The notes: generated by a model from the sequence alone, not told the origin. A stretch of DNA of 64,000 nucleotides from Hoplostethus atlanticus (GCA_034670405.1 JAXDDX010000148.1:43501-107500); one strand, 5' to 3'. Positions 26,262 through 37,601 are shown, numbered from the stretch's first letter. Numbers and translations: made by a program.

Positions 26262-29200
26262 GCTGGTTTCAGTGGAGAGTTTTAGTTTCCCATGACTAAA
26301 TGTTGCTTCAGAGGCTTTTCCACCCTGAAATAAAATAAAATAAAATGATGGCGGAAACATTGAAAACTTTTATTGGAGTTTTTGGGTATTAAGAGAGACT
26401 TGTGTAGGAGGAGATGCTTCATTCCTTCTGGTCAATAGAGGTCAAACATTACTTACTGCCCCTTTAAATATCGGTTATCGCCAGCTTGAATCCAAAACAT
26501 CAGCATGTCCATCATAAGCCCACACTGCGGTAGCCGTCTGCAGACTGGTGAGTCGGCCGGCCGTCTGGCTTCTGGGCGGACTGACAGAATGAGGCCTGGG
26601 ACTCTTATCACCACACCACTGGATCCATCCAATCAGCTTCCTCCCCCTCCCCCTCCGTCTCAGCCATTGTCCTGTCCTGCTCTGGCGGCGGGTTGTCGGT
26701 TTGATGCCAGCAGCTCATTGTGTTTTCAACCTGAGGGGTCTCACCACCAGAGGCTTAACCTCCTGAATAGAACTCCTTCCTCTGGTTTAGCTTTGGTTTG
26801 TTGGTTTTTATGCTAAAAATAGAGAATATACCATCACAGGAAGTGGTTTTATAATGTTTCATTTCAGAGTGAGATCTGCACTGTTGAGAGCATTGCTGTA
26901 AAAGTCATCATGGTGTACCATTTGAAGTTATATCTTAAGACAGTGGTTCTCAATCCAGTCCTTAAAGACCCCCTGTCCTGGAGGTTTTAGCTCCAGTCTT
27001 ACTCAGGCACACCTGAACCAATTAGAGGCTTCAGGTTTTCATGATACCTTAAAAGCAGGAGACAACAATCGCCTTGTTTCCTCATTTGTCAGTCAGCAAA
27101 CGTTGGCTGCAACAGAACTTTGTGACATCACCCATCAGCAGCGAATCAGATACTAGGGTTGCTATATGTTCTGCCTATCAATGCAAGACTATTGGTGCTT
27201 CAGCTGTCAATCAGACAGCGGCAGGGCGTTGTGTTTACTAGTGTACCAGTGGTTTTAAGGTTCAGATCCTCTTCCTGTCAGATCTCATCAGGCTGATGTT
27301 CAACACATTCAGGTTTTGTCATTTACTTTTTTGGTTAATCCAATTTCCCTCAACCTGCCTCGTCTACTTTTACTTGACTTAGTGATTTCCTACATTTCCC
27401 CCAGAGAACAGGCATGAACTTCTTGGTTTCAGTCAAAGGCGGAAGTGTGGGGAGTGGTGCTGGTGGAGAGAGCGATAGTGATGCTGCAGTAAGAATCTTT
27501 CCAGTTGAGAAAAAGCAAAAGCAACGCCCCTGCATTGCATTCTGGTCTATCTCGGCTACTGTCGGTGGAGAAATTGGTCTCTCTGTTGATCGTCGGTCTA
27601 GAAAGAAGCCCTTGTTCTTTGATTCTGATTGGCTGACACCAAAACGGTTACCGTTGATGTTTTAGATCAAAAAAACTGAACACCAGACAATATGAAGATC
27701 CTCCATCCTCAGGGCTTGATGCTACATCTGTTGTTTCCTACTCGTCAAACCATGGCAGGGATAAAGGTTGTCGTAGCTCGTCTTGGTGCAGTGACGGCTT
27801 CACCAGATCACTTCCATCCATCAGTCAGAAATCAGATCAGCTTCACCAGATCACTTCCATCCCCCAGTCAGAAATCAGATCAGCTTCACCAGATCACTTC
27901 CATCCCCCAGTCAGAAATCAGATCAGCTTCACCAGATCACTTCCACCCCTCAGTCAGAAATCAGATCAGCTTCACCAGATCACTTCCACCCCTCAGTCAG
28001 AAATCAGATCAGCTTCACCAGATCACTTCCACCCCTCAGGCCGTGGTTACACCTGTCGCTTCATGCGATCTCGGTAATCGGAATCTGCTAATCGGAACAC
28101 ACAAGTGGTGCGTCTACACTTGACAGTTAAATGTGAGCTCTTTGGCCAGATATGTGTTCGGATTTCCGGTTCCCGCGCAGTATTTAAATAACCATAACAA
28201 CAATCCCTGAAAATGGTGCTGGGTGTGCGGGAGATTATGCTCCTTTACTTTATGTTAAGAACTATGTGTAGTCGCGGTAGGGCCCGTACAAGGCGTTTGC
28301 TATTGAGGAGACAACAGCAATGTGCTCATTCATTGTGGTTCTTGGTGCAACGACATCTGTGGAGAGAAGCATGTGGGTCCGAGAACGCAGCCAGCACTGG
28401 TGGGAAAACGTCGTCCTTCAAACATTTACTGTTACAGACTGGTTGCTGAACTTTCGTATGTGAAAGCATACGTTTGATCACATCTGTGAACAGCTACCTC
28501 CGCGCCCCCGTGTCTGTGCGTAAGCGCGTGGCTGTTGCGCTCTGGTGGTGGAGAGTGACTGGTACTGGACAGTCGAGACTGGACAGTTTCATCAGCCCAA
28601 AAGCAAGTAAATATTTTGTTTCGGTATTCGTCCAGGCCCTGCTATCGTTCTCGTCATTATGGCTTTTCCTCCCAGTAAATAACAAAATTTGCGGCAGAAC
28701 TGGAGGGAAATGGGCGTGATTTGATTTGGTGTCCCCGCTGTCTGCGGTTTGAGGTGCCTGATTGCGTCTAGACTATTCAGAGGTCCGAACACAAAGCGAG
28801 CTCGTCCACCTCGTGAGGTGGCCTGGCTGATCCCAACACAATGCGAGCACAAAGCGACCTCTGTGCGTCTACACCTGTCACTTCATGCAGCCTGGCGTGA
28901 TCGGATGACCGAGATCGCATTGAAAAGACGTGTAACCACGGCCTCAGTCAGAAATCAGATCAGCTTCACCAGATCACTTCCATCCATCAGTCAGAAATCA
29001 GATCAGCTTCACCAGATCACTTCCACCCCTCAGTCAGAAAGCAGATCAGCTTCACCAGATCACTTCCATCCCTCAGTCAGGGATCCTGGCTGAAGCCACA
29101 TCATGTGTGACCTATTTAACTCAACGTCTCTGACAGGAAAAGGAGAGCAACTTCATGTTGCACAACTCTCCTGTTTACCAGTAAATTTCCACTGTGGGCC

Positions 29201-32200
29201 CCAGTCAAACCAACAGAGGGCTCACAGTGCCACCTACTGGACTCAACAGCTACAACTGATCCATGTTGCACCGGGGAAACACCGGTGGGTTCAGTTCAGA
29301 GCATTATCTAATACAGGGAGGTGAAGGCAGAAGACTTCCCACCCAAATAAACTATTATGTACTATGTATACGCTGCTGGGCCAAATTCGGCATCTATCGC
29401 AGCAGACGTCCTGGTAGGGGGATCGCTCTCTGAGTAGCCCCTCCCAAAGATTTCTTCCATTTTTTTCCTGAAAGAGTTTGTGGGAGTTTTTCCTTGTCCT
29501 CTGAGGGTCCAAGGCTGGAGGATGTGGTGTACTAATCATTTATTGTTTTCACACTTTGGGCACTGAAGCCCTTAGAGACTGTAACGGTGATTGAGGGATA
29601 TACAAATAAACGTGATTTGACACTACTGACACCCTGGTTTTACATCCCTTCAGTGCCATGTGGTGGTTTTATCCACAGTGCCTTACAGGACCACGAGTCC
29701 ACACACTGTCGGCATGACGGTCCAGTGGGAATCAAACCCCCAAACCTGGCATCAGAAACACAGAAACAACCCACAAGGCCTTGTTTGTCACCAACAGGGT
29801 CTCTGTTCTCTGTTGAATATGTGATGTGATGTCTTATTTCGCTCTGCTGCCTCGAGGCGACTGGTTACCCCGTCACTCAGAGGCCCCTGGGGGCCAATCT
29901 ACTCGGTCACGGCTTTTCTCTGTCTTGGCCCCACAGTGGTGGAATGAACTCCCCACTGATGTCAGGACAGCAGAGTCGCTGCCCATCTTCCACCAGGCTG
30001 AAAACCCACCTCAAACCACCTCTTCAGGAAACACTACCCTGACCCTTCCTCTTCTAGAAACACTACCATGACCCTTCCTCTTCCAGAAACACTACCCTGA
30101 CCCTTCCTCTTCCAGAAACACTACCCTGACCCTTCCTCTTCCAGAAACACTACCCTGACCCTTCCTCTTCTAGAAACACTACCCTGACCCTTCCTCTTCA
30201 AGAAACACTACCCTGACCCTTCCTCTTCCAGAAACACTACCCTGACCCTTCCTCTTAGCTCTTGTTTATTTGACTTAACTTATTTGTCTCATGTGTTTAA
30301 TAAAAGTAGGTAGCTAACTTATTGCTCTTCTACCTCAGCACTGGTTCTGCCTCAGCACCCTATACCAGCTACAATGTCTAAGAAGGGTGGTGACTTTGAA
30401 AAGTTATTTGATTTCTTTCTAAACTGACTAAAAGGATCTAAAGTGGTACGACATGTTATTGATCAGTTTAATGACTGTGACTATGAAGCTACAGTTGACC
30501 AATGTCTTCTGATTCACCTGTGATTAGTTCACTGACGTTCCAGTGAATGTATTGTTCATGTATGTTATGGTAAATGATTTCCCAGTCTGTTTTGTTGGCA
30601 CGGTGAACCACGTGGCCAAAACACCTCTTCTGATTGGCTCGTAGTAAAGTGAGATCAGAGGCTGGAGTGAGGTCAGAGCATCTGAGGCCTGCTTTAACCA
30701 AACTGGTGTCATTTAAATAATCTAGCCTACCATAACTCCACGCGGTCAATGACCTGGTAATAAGGTTATTAATAACCTGGTAACCACCCACTACATTTCA
30801 TCATCAAAAGACCTTCAGCTGCATCGACGTGTTGCAGAAAGGCACCAGGACGTCACGTTGACCATTATACTACATTTACCGTAACATACGTCCACATCGA
30901 CAATACAGACCCTATAGGGGGTGGCCATCTTTTCCTTTTTGACGCCAAACGTCTACGGGACACTTTCAGAAGCAGACAGGACAGAGGTCGGTATCGCAGC
31001 ATCGTACCTGGACAGACTCCAGACCAGTGCCAGGTTGTCTTTTCCCCCAGAGATAAAATGGCTGCTGTCGTCGGTGAACTTCAGGCAGGTCAGGTCCTGG
31101 TAATGCCGACTCAGGATGGCCAGCAGGTTCCCGGTGGACACCTACCACCGGCAACAGGAGCAGGAAATAAACAATTCATAAGATTAGTATTGAGGGAGGG
31201 AGCAGAAACCCTGTATTCACTTCCTGTATTCACTTCCTGTATCCTGTTTCATTAAACACATCATCAGACTGGGACTTTCAACCAGGACCACATCTGTTAT
31301 TCTTGGTTTTCTCTAAAGTGCAGGATCAGTTTTGTTCATACCTACAGCTGCTTACAGGCTGATGCTGCCCCCTGCTGGTCAGGAGGCAGGAAACCGATCA
31401 CTGAACACCCTGCAGCAACCAGTCTGCTGCTGGTTCCACTGGGAGCTGACCAGTACAACCAGTCTGCTGCTGGTTCCACTGGGAGCTGATCAGTATTACC
31501 ACAGTCTCTGCTGGTTCCACTGGGAGCTGACCAGTACAACCACGGTCTCTACTGGTTCCACTGGGAGCTGACCAGTACAACCAGTCTGCTGCTGGTTCCA
31601 CTGGGAGCTGATCAGTATTACCACAGTCTCTGCTGGTTCCACTGGGAGCTGACCAGTACAACCACGGTCTCTACTGGTTCCACTGGGAGCTGACCAGTAC
31701 AACCACAGTCTCTACTGGTTCCACTGGGAGCTGACCAGTACAACCAGTCTCTACTGGTTCTACTGGGAGCTGACCAGTACAACCACAGTCTCTACTGGTT
31801 CCACTGGGACCCTGACCTCCCTATGGATGGGGGCAATGAGGTCAAAGTTCCCTTGAGGAAGACACTGACCCCCGACCTGCACCCGACCAGGAGGAAACAC
31901 AGTTTCATAAAGTATATCAAGATTTAAAAAAGGTCTAAGTAATAAAATACAAATTAAATATGATGTAAAATAATAATAACATATACAGCAGAAAATAACA
32001 GGAAGAAAGAATAAAAGTAAAGTAAATGCATGCTGACCTCCCAGAGGTAAATGGCGTCAGCGATGCCCGCGGCGAGGTAGAGGCCGCTGGGCGAGGCGGT
32101 CAGACACGTCACGACGCCTGGACACACGACCTTCTGCTGCAGCTGGTCCTGAAGGTCAGAGGTCACAGGAACGTCATCTCACATTATAAGGAATGGCACT

Positions 32201-33501
32201 TTATGTCTGTGAGGTTTTCCTGAGAAACTCCTCAGAGATTCATGCTAACAGAAGAACTTGATAATGATTAATTTCTCTTTTTCATTCTACACTTGATGTT
32301 CCCATTTACACCAATAGACTGAGCTCATCATACCGCCTGTTACCATGCTCCCCGCTAGCTCTGCCATCATCAGAAACTAGTCCATGACTGTTCTCATGTC
32401 TGCCCAGAGTCTGACAGGAGGAAAGACTTGGCACCATTACTAATATCTGGCACAAGATCAATATCAGTATCAGTTCCGCTGTAAAACCAGAAGATGAGAA
32501 TTAAGTTTAAAATGAGGGAACAGAAATAAGAACCAGGATCCAAGATGGAGGAACGTTCATGTGTTCAACCCACTAGGCAAACAAGTGATGAGACTGACAT
32601 GTATCATTCAAATGGAGTCATCACAAAGCAAGGAGGCTAGTTAACTAGTTAACAACCAGTCAGTAGCTGACGTCCCTTCATCACAAAGCAAGGAGGCTAA
32701 CTAGTTAACTAGTTAACTAATCAACAACCAGTCAGTAGCTGACTGAGTCGTCCATGCAGATCTACAACATCTGAGAGGCATCTGGATGGAGCCATGAGGG
32801 TGGTAGTGGTGTCCTCCTGCCCCATGGAGGCCCTGATGCCTCCTGCTCCTCCTGCATGGAGGCCTTCCCTCCAGACTCCATTCAACTATCTGGCAATGTT
32901 TCCTTGCTCATCGACAAAGATCCATAAAGGATCCCGAGGATCTGCTCTATGGATAAATAACAGGAAGCTGCTTCACCACATTCTTCTTCCAAACTCTACA
33001 GGTTGACATGTTGTTTAATTGAAGTTCTGCCTTGTGGATCAGTTCATTGCCGAATTTACCAGCAGACCGGAGTGATCTGTAACCGGTCTCCGGTCGTGAT
33101 TTGCCGATGAGCAAGGCAGCATTAAATCGCCAGATGTCTGAATGGAGTTTGGCGCTGCGGTCTCTCCCTCCAGAGTGACCGGGCCGTTTCACCCCAGCCG
33201 ACCACAGCAGCAGCAGCTCGCCCCTAGTTAACTAGCTAACCGAGCTGGTGTGGTTAGTTAGTGTTGGGTTGGAACGGAGAGACCAGCCTACCTTCCTCTG
33301 TATCTCCCACACGTTAATGAAGTTCTTCCCTAGCTGAGCTCCCAGGATGTACTCCCCGTTGAGCACCGTCAGCGCCCGCGGGGAGGTGTTCCCCCCCCGG
33401 TAGGACAGCAGGTTGGTGCCGGAGTGAAGGTCGAAAACAGCGCAGTTCCACAGCTGGGCGGCGGAATCAGCGCTCACTACTACCTCCATGGGCGCCGCCA
33501 T
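7144..33501 (-). CDS. wdr18: WDR18, WD-repeat ribosome biogenesis protein (C-terminus not in window)
   Basis: WDR18 belongs to the PELP1-TEX10-WDR18 (Rix1/Ipi3-like) nucleolar complex, which acts with LAS1L and SENP3 in 60S ribosome maturation. Seven minus-strand exons in gene order: 33501-33292, 32148-32038, 31141-31008, 24119-23978, 12684-12541, 8332-8268, 7268-7144. All have GT donors and AG acceptors and phases match at each junction, giving 310 codons plus one base. The start [12 protein letters not shown] and the segments [50 protein letters not shown] and [17 protein letters not shown] are WDR18-like and carry successive WD blades. The conserved MAAPMEV start was preferred to an in-frame ATG six codons upstream. 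The human protein is about 430 residues, so roughly the last 120 (late linker and coiled-coil tail) are missing. No matching exon was seen in 1-7143, so they are probably beyond the left edge. Introns reach 11.3 kb (12685-23977). Confidence 0.95.
7365..7470. repeat. GAACC-rich dispersed repeat, copy 1
   Basis: AACCTTTCTAAAAGGGTTCT with GGTTC/GAACC inverted motifs. Related copies are at 38300-38460 and 40070-40255. Confidence 0.5.
7670..8002 (+). repeat. 25-bp minisatellite
   Basis: About 13 copies of CCCGACGGGAGGCTAACAGC-type units with 4-base GGGA insertions in some. In wdr18 intron 6, preceded by a GTAT run (7637-7668). Confidence 0.9.
10046..10162 (+). repeat. GAACCTGAA minisatellite
   Basis: Imperfect 6/15-bp repeats (CCTGAAGAACCAGAA) that would translate as Glu-Pro repeats or, on the other strand, Ser-Gly. 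It is in wdr18 intron 5 with no splice context, so noncoding. Confidence 0.8.
11509..11830. repeat. AAAT/TTTA simple repeat with strand switch
   Basis: 11509-11695 is rich in AAATAAAT and 11700-11825 in TTTATTTA, so the halves are roughly complementary and form a long imperfect inverted repeat. In wdr18 intron 5. Confidence 0.8.
13190..13616 (+). repeat. Dispersed repeat, copy A (inverted partner at 44293-44690)
   Basis: A TAGCTAGC-rich segment containing TCAGAGTGTTTTGGAGTAGA. The reverse complement of 44293-44690 follows it closely through at least 300 bases. It is in wdr18 intron 4 and has no coding frame. Confidence 0.75.
15405..15475 (-). mobile_element. SINE fragment
   Basis: GTGTCTTGCTCAAGGACACA followed by GGGGGTTGAACCTGGG is the complement of the fish SINE body and B box. 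It is short and degraded. Confidence 0.5.
15537..16523 (-). mobile_element. L2/CR1-like LINE fragment (reverse transcriptase C-terminal part and 3' UTR)
   Basis: Translated on the minus strand, 16491-16130 reads [40 protein letters not shown] and [11 protein letters not shown], a pattern typical of the end of fish L2-clade reverse transcriptases. After a frame change near 16130, 16127-15852 continues [15 protein letters not shown] and [20 protein letters not shown]. The element is 5'-truncated near 16523 and its 3' end carries an ATTAC-type repeat (15524-15545). It is inactive and lies in wdr18 intron 4. Confidence 0.9.
16530..16625 (+). repeat. 15-16-bp minisatellite
   Basis: About six copies of CACCCTGAACCATCAT next to the 5'-truncated end of the LINE at 15537-16523. 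Confidence 0.85.
16857..17228 (+). repeat. 87-bp tandem repeat, 4.3 copies
   Basis: AACACAAGGCATTATGGGTA starts at 16857, 16944, 17031, 17118 and 17205. Full copies look identical. The unit is a multiple of three, so frames stay open on both strands; there is no splice or homology support for a gene. In wdr18 intron 4. Confidence 0.95.
18429..19276. mobile_element. hAT-type non-autonomous transposon (848 bp)
   Basis: The ends are TAGTGATGTG... and ...CCCATCACTA (inverted repeat TAGTGATGnG), and a perfect 8-bp target duplication CTGTGGCG flanks it at 18421-18428 and 19277-19284. Sub-terminal GGCTCTTT/AAAGAGCC motifs are present at both ends. There is no transposase frame; the interior is AT-rich. 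Confidence 0.88.
21251..21420 (-). mobile_element. tRNA-derived SINE, minus orientation
   Basis: The complement of a SINE tail (CATCCAGAGCAACTTACAGC) is followed by CTCGCTCAAGGACAC and a B-box-like GGGATCAAACC. Confidence 0.6.
21536..21850 (+). repeat. AGTATAGTRATATA simple repeat
   Basis: Imperfect 13-18-bp AT-rich units (AGTATAGTGATATACAGTAT) in wdr18 intron 4. Confidence 0.9.
21974..22102 (+). mobile_element. tRNA-derived SINE, 5'-truncated
   Basis: B box CCGGTTCGATCCC, then CCCTTGAGCAAGGCACTGAA, then TCTGGATGACAGCGTC and CTAAATGTAAT. Confidence 0.7.
24281..25246 (+). repeat. 19/20-bp G-rich minisatellite, about 1 kb
   Basis: About 48 copies of GCGTCCCGACAGAGAGGGGG with variants (GCGTATCGACATCGAGGGGG, GCGTACCGACAAATAGGGGG). 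Units differ by one G. Long frames on both strands are a by-product. It lies in wdr18 intron 3, about 160 bases from exon 4. Confidence 0.95.
25247..26940. other. wdr18 intron 3, unique part
   Basis: Apart from dispersed repeat copy 1, nothing recognisable; no frame with splice support. Confidence 0.5.
26119..26310 (+). repeat. Dispersed repeat with ATC core, copy 1
   Basis: TTGATTGATTACATATTTAT, then GGTCAATACTACACTAG, an ATC run (26219-26262), then CAGTGGAGAGTTTTAGT. The same order recurs at 45518 and 55139. Confidence 0.7.
26941..27050. mobile_element. hAT-like terminal fragment
   Basis: CAGTGGTTCTCAATCCAGTC followed by a CTGGAGGTTTTAGCTCCAGT-type body resembles one end of a common fish hAT MITE. 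The partner end was not found. Confidence 0.4.
27795..28038 (+). repeat. 42-bp minisatellite, left block
   Basis: About six copies of a unit containing AGATCAGCTTCACCAGATCA, in wdr18 intron 3. The same array resumes after the Harbinger-like insertion. Confidence 0.9.
28039..28943 (+). mobile_element. PIF/Harbinger-like DNA transposon, degenerate
   Basis: 905-bp element with perfect 14-bp terminal inverted repeats (GGCCGTGGTTACAC) and a TCA target duplication (28036-28038 and 28944-28946), inserted in a 42-bp minisatellite. Plus-strand frames keep short Harbinger-transposase-like pieces: [15 protein letters not shown], then TDWLLNFRM (28369-28455, ending at a stop), and [18 protein letters not shown] (28493-28550). 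Most of the transposase is lost, so it is non-autonomous. Confidence 0.8.
28944..29082 (+). repeat. 42-bp minisatellite, right block
   Basis: About three more units of the array at 27795-28038, cut off from it by the Harbinger-like element. Confidence 0.9.
29837..30345 (+). mobile_element. L2/CR1-like LINE fragment carrying an internal minisatellite
   Basis: The plus strand at 29837-30020 encodes the same reverse-transcriptase end ([20 protein letters not shown]). It continues into the same 3' UTR after a tandem expansion at 30028-30258, ending with a LEVVLVN-free UTR section (tttgtctcatgtgtttaa). It is in wdr18 intron 3, antisense to the gene. Confidence 0.85.
30028..30258 (+). repeat. 29-bp minisatellite inside LINE fragment, 8 copies
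   Basis: GAAACACTACC starts recur at 30028, 30057, 30086, 30115, 30144, 30173, 30202 and 30231, exactly 29 bases apart. The same segment occurs once in the LINE copies at 15537 and 54657. Confidence 0.9.
31420..31808 (-). repeat. Dispersed minisatellite, block 2
   Basis: About nine copies of GGTTCCACTGGGAGCTGACC (complement of block 1) in wdr18 intron 2, close to exon 3. Confidence 0.9.
32620..32745 (+). repeat. Two-copy tandem repeat
   Basis: ACAAAGCAAGGAGGCTAGTT...CAACCAGTCAGTAGCTGA occurs twice, with GTTAACTAGTTAAC palindromes. In wdr18 intron 1. Confidence 0.8.
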
Positions 33502-33992
33502 CTTGAGTCTCTCGAACACACGCGCTGGTTACCGGCGTTTGGTTGTTTAGGTGGCTACGTAATTTCTTTGACCAGGTGGATTATGGGACATGTAGGCGTA
33601 GAGTCTCCAAACAACTACATACCTTACTGTTACTTTCTCGGTGTCTAGTAGATCCACCCGCTGTGCGTCCTTCTTCTACTTCATGTTTGTTGTGTATTTT
33701 ATTGTATTTAGGCCTTTTATATTTTTATATTTTATTTTTTGTGATACTGTTATGCTGCTGCGACCCCAGACTCCCCCAGGGGATCAATAAAGTATCCATC
33801 GATCTATTCTCATTCAAAATTTTTAATATGATACTATTTTTCTCAGTATCATATTACTATTTGCTGCAGCAGCAAACCGATTTCCACAGAGTTCAATAAA
33901 GTTTCATATATATGACATGACATGACATTATATAGTGTACTACAGAAACAAACACCACTTGGAGGCGCTATTGTATTAAACTACAGTTTTTC

Positions 33993-34898
33993 CCAGTCGC
34001 TTTGGTACATTTCTCAGATCAGAATTGAAATTCTCAAAACTCCTTGTTCAACCTCCACATCATCTAGTCACTTGTTCAACCTCCACATCATCTAGTCACT
34101 TGTTCACATCATCAAAGCAGCTTCTCTTCTCTTTTCTTTTCTTTTGAACAAATCACAAATGCTTTGGCTCATTCATGCAAATGATTATGTAAAACTGTCT
34201 GCTGTTTCCTACATTATCAATAGTTTCTGTCATGTTGATCAAAATGTATTATATTGGTTCTCTGTTGAGTAGTCTCACCCCCCAGAACATCTAGGCACTA
34301 GTTCATTGCATAAGTCATTACATGCAAAATGGTTGAACCAGTTGTCATAATCTGTCAAGCATATTTTCTATTTTCTACATTTCTATTAGACTTTTTTTGT
34401 AAATGTGTCCTGAATTGATGAATCTTGACCTTCACTCCAGTTTTTCTCAGTTGATTTGGCTCAATTCTCCAATGACAATTGAAGTCGTCAAAACAAAATG
34501 TGTCATTTTGTTTCTTGTGCACAACAGAAAGAGCATTTCTCTTTGTTACCATTTGAAAATGTTTTAGCACATTTAGGCAAATAACTAACAATTATGTTTA
34601 TGCATTTTCAATCATTGTCATCAAACCCTTCGCCATAGTTTCCATCAGAGTAACTGTTATATTGACAACATGGCTAAGCATGTCGACTATCTTGTTTGTA
34701 CTCAATGACACAAGGACTTGTCATTCTGATGGACTGACATGTTCACTGACATAAAGATTTACTTTTGAGAGATGAACTAAGGATTTTGAATTACGGGCTT
34801 TTGCAGTAATCCATTGTGAGGTGCTGTTTGTACCAATTGTTTTGAGAAATGCGCTTACTGTTTTACAAATGATTCGAGAAATGTACCAAAGAGACTGG
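33993..34898. mobile_element. Element with 23-bp inverted termini, family not recognised
   Basis: 33993-34015 (CCAGTCGCTTTGGTACATTT...) and the reverse complement of 34876-34898 match at 22 of 23 positions. A related internal end (CAGTTTTTCTCAGTTGATTT) lies near 34437, suggesting two related units joined. There is no coding potential. It is just upstream of wdr18. Confidence 0.55.
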
Positions 34899-35026
34899 TG
34901 GTGTTACTGGGAGACTGGTGGTGTTACTGGTTGTGTTATCCTGACGTGATTGATGCAGGTTTAGCCTCTGCTGTGTCGTAATCTGTGTGATTTTAGAGCA
35001 GATTATCAACCAGCTGTAGATGTCAG

Positions 35027-35058
<32 letters not shown>

Positions 35059-35177
35059 CATAGTGGGGGAGGGGGGTAGCAGACCCAGACATGGATGAGT
35101 GACAGGGAGATTCAGTCTCAGACTGCTGGAGGATGGAGGACTGAAGACGGACCACACAGCAGGTAACATCAGTCAGC

Positions 35178-35500
35178 AACCTTCTACTGGTCTCTACTGG
35201 TCTCTACTGGTCTCTACTAGTCTCTACTGGTCTGTACTGTTCTCTACCAGTCTCTACTGCTCTGTGATGATCTGTAATGGTCTCTATTGCTCCGTGCTGG
35301 TCTTTATTATTTTCTACTGGTCTCTACCGGGCTCTGATGGTCTGTACTGTTCTCTACTGGTCTCTACTGGTTTCTACTAGTCTGTACTGGTCTGTACTGT
35401 TCTCTACTAGTCTCTACTGGTCTGTACTGTTCTCTACTGGTCTCTGTACTGTTCTCTACTGGTTTCTATTGGTCTGTACTGGTCTCTACTGGTCTGTCAG
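35178..35500 (+). repeat. 10-bp minisatellite
   Basis: About 32 units of GTCTCTACTG/GTCTGTACTG in the wdr18-KIAA1614 spacer. Confidence 0.9.
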
Positions 35501-35936
35501 AGCTCATACCATCCACCAGCTGGTGAATTTATTGAGTTTTCTACTGAGCGTTGCTGTGGAGCATCAATCCACTAAACTAGACCTGACTGACTAGATACTG
35601 GTATTTGGTCCTCATGGGATTTTATTTTTAGATCTTTCTAAATAAATTACTTGTGATTTCTACTTGATCTTTTCTCTCCATTATAATGATCAAAACTATC
35701 AGATCAGGTTAAACTAATTTGACCAAATCCAAACCACAATAATCTGTTAGTATAATAATCTATCATCAGGAAGGGAGAAACCCAGCCTGGTTTATCTGAT
35801 GAGGTTTAAAGGGTTTTGGATTCCAGGCTCCTCTGGGTTCAGGAGCCTGCAGCAGGTTCAGATCAGGCCTGGTCCTGGTTCTGGTAGAAACCAGGTCAGA
35901 GCAGCACACACCAGAGGAAGAGGGTTCTGCAGGGGT

Positions 35937-36858
35937 TCTCTATATGGTCAGTAACTCTATATTATCTCTATGTATCTCTATATGGTCAGTAACTCTATGT
36001 TATCTCTATGTATCTCTATATGGTCAGTAACTCTATATATCTCTGTATCTCTATATGGTCAGTAACTCTATGTTATCTCTATGTATCTCTATATGGTCAG
36101 TAACTCTATGTTATCTCTATGTATCTCTATATGGTCAGTAACTCTATATATCTCTGTATCTCTATATGGTCAGTAACTCTATGTTATCTCTATGTATCTC
36201 TATATGGTCAGTAACTCTATATATCTCTATGTTATCTCTATGTATCTCTATATGGTCAGTAACTCTATATATCTCTATGTATCTCTATATGGTCAGTAAC
36301 TCTATGTTATCTCTATGTATCTCTATATGGTCAGTAACTCTATATATCTCTATGTATCTCTATATGGTCAGTAACTCTATATATCTCTATGTATCTCTAT
36401 ATGGTCAGTAACTCTATATATCTCTATGTATCTCTATATGGTCAGTAACTCTATATATCTCTATGTATCTCTATATGGTCAGTAACTCTATATATCTCTA
36501 TGTATCTCTATATGGTCAGTAACTCTATGTTATCTCTATGTATCTCTATATGGTCAGTAACTCTATGTTATCTCTATGTATCTCTATATGGTCAGTAACT
36601 CTATATATCTCTATGTATCTCTATATGGTCAGTAACTCTATATATCTCTATGTATCTCTATATGGTCAGTAACTCTATATATCTCTATGTATCTCTATAT
36701 GGTCAGTAACTCTATGTTATCTCTATGTATCTCTATATGGTCAGTAACTCTATGTTATCTCTATGTATCTCTATATGGTCAGTAACTCTATATATCTCTA
36801 TGTATCTCTATATGGTCAGTAACTCTATATATCTCTATGTATCTCTATATGGTCAGTA
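35937..36858 (+). repeat. TATGGTCAGTAACTCTAT minisatellite, 0.9 kb
   Basis: About 24 units of TCTCTATATGGTCAGTAACT with two spacer variants (ATATATCTCTATGTA and ATGTTATCTCTATGTA) mixed along the array. Confidence 0.9.
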
Positions 36859-37189
36859 CTTTCTCAGTGGCACAGCGGTAACGGACCAAACCCAGATCCT
36901 ACATCAACAAAGGAAATTCCAAGGCAGCAGGAATATGAGCCTGACACTCACACACTTCCTCTGCTTTTCCCTCGGTCCGATTGGATGGTGGGCTTACCTG
37001 GCTCCTCCCACAACAGGCAGAGACTCCTCTCCTCCACCAATAGGCTTATCCGGTAGTAATACCAGGGATCTGTGAGAGGCCAATCAAACCAGGCCCTGAG
37101 CGTCTCCCAGGGCAACCCAGAGGTCCTCAACATGTGGCTCAGCTCCTCTAGTTCGATAGTACAGCTAGTTAGTGGGTTGTGGATGGACA

Positions 37190-37196
37190 GACAGAC

Positions 37197-37230
<34 letters not shown>

Positions 37231-37359
37231 CTAGAGGTTAGACTGGAGTCATCGTGTGTCTGACTTCTTCTAGTGAGTCGGCACAGTTTGCTACCTCATT
37301 AGCTGCAGCTAGGACGGTTTCTAGGACTAAGGAGCCAGCACTGAGACAGACAGACAGAC

Positions 37360-37414
<55 letters not shown>

Positions 37415-37513
37415 GAGACAGACAGACAGACAGAGAGACAGAGAGAGACAGACAGACAGACAGACAGAGAGAGAGACAGACAGACAGACAGAGAGACAGA
37501 GAGAGAGACAGAC

Positions 37514-37544
<31 letters not shown>

Positions 37545-37549
37545 CAGAC

Positions 37550-37601
<52 letters not shown>

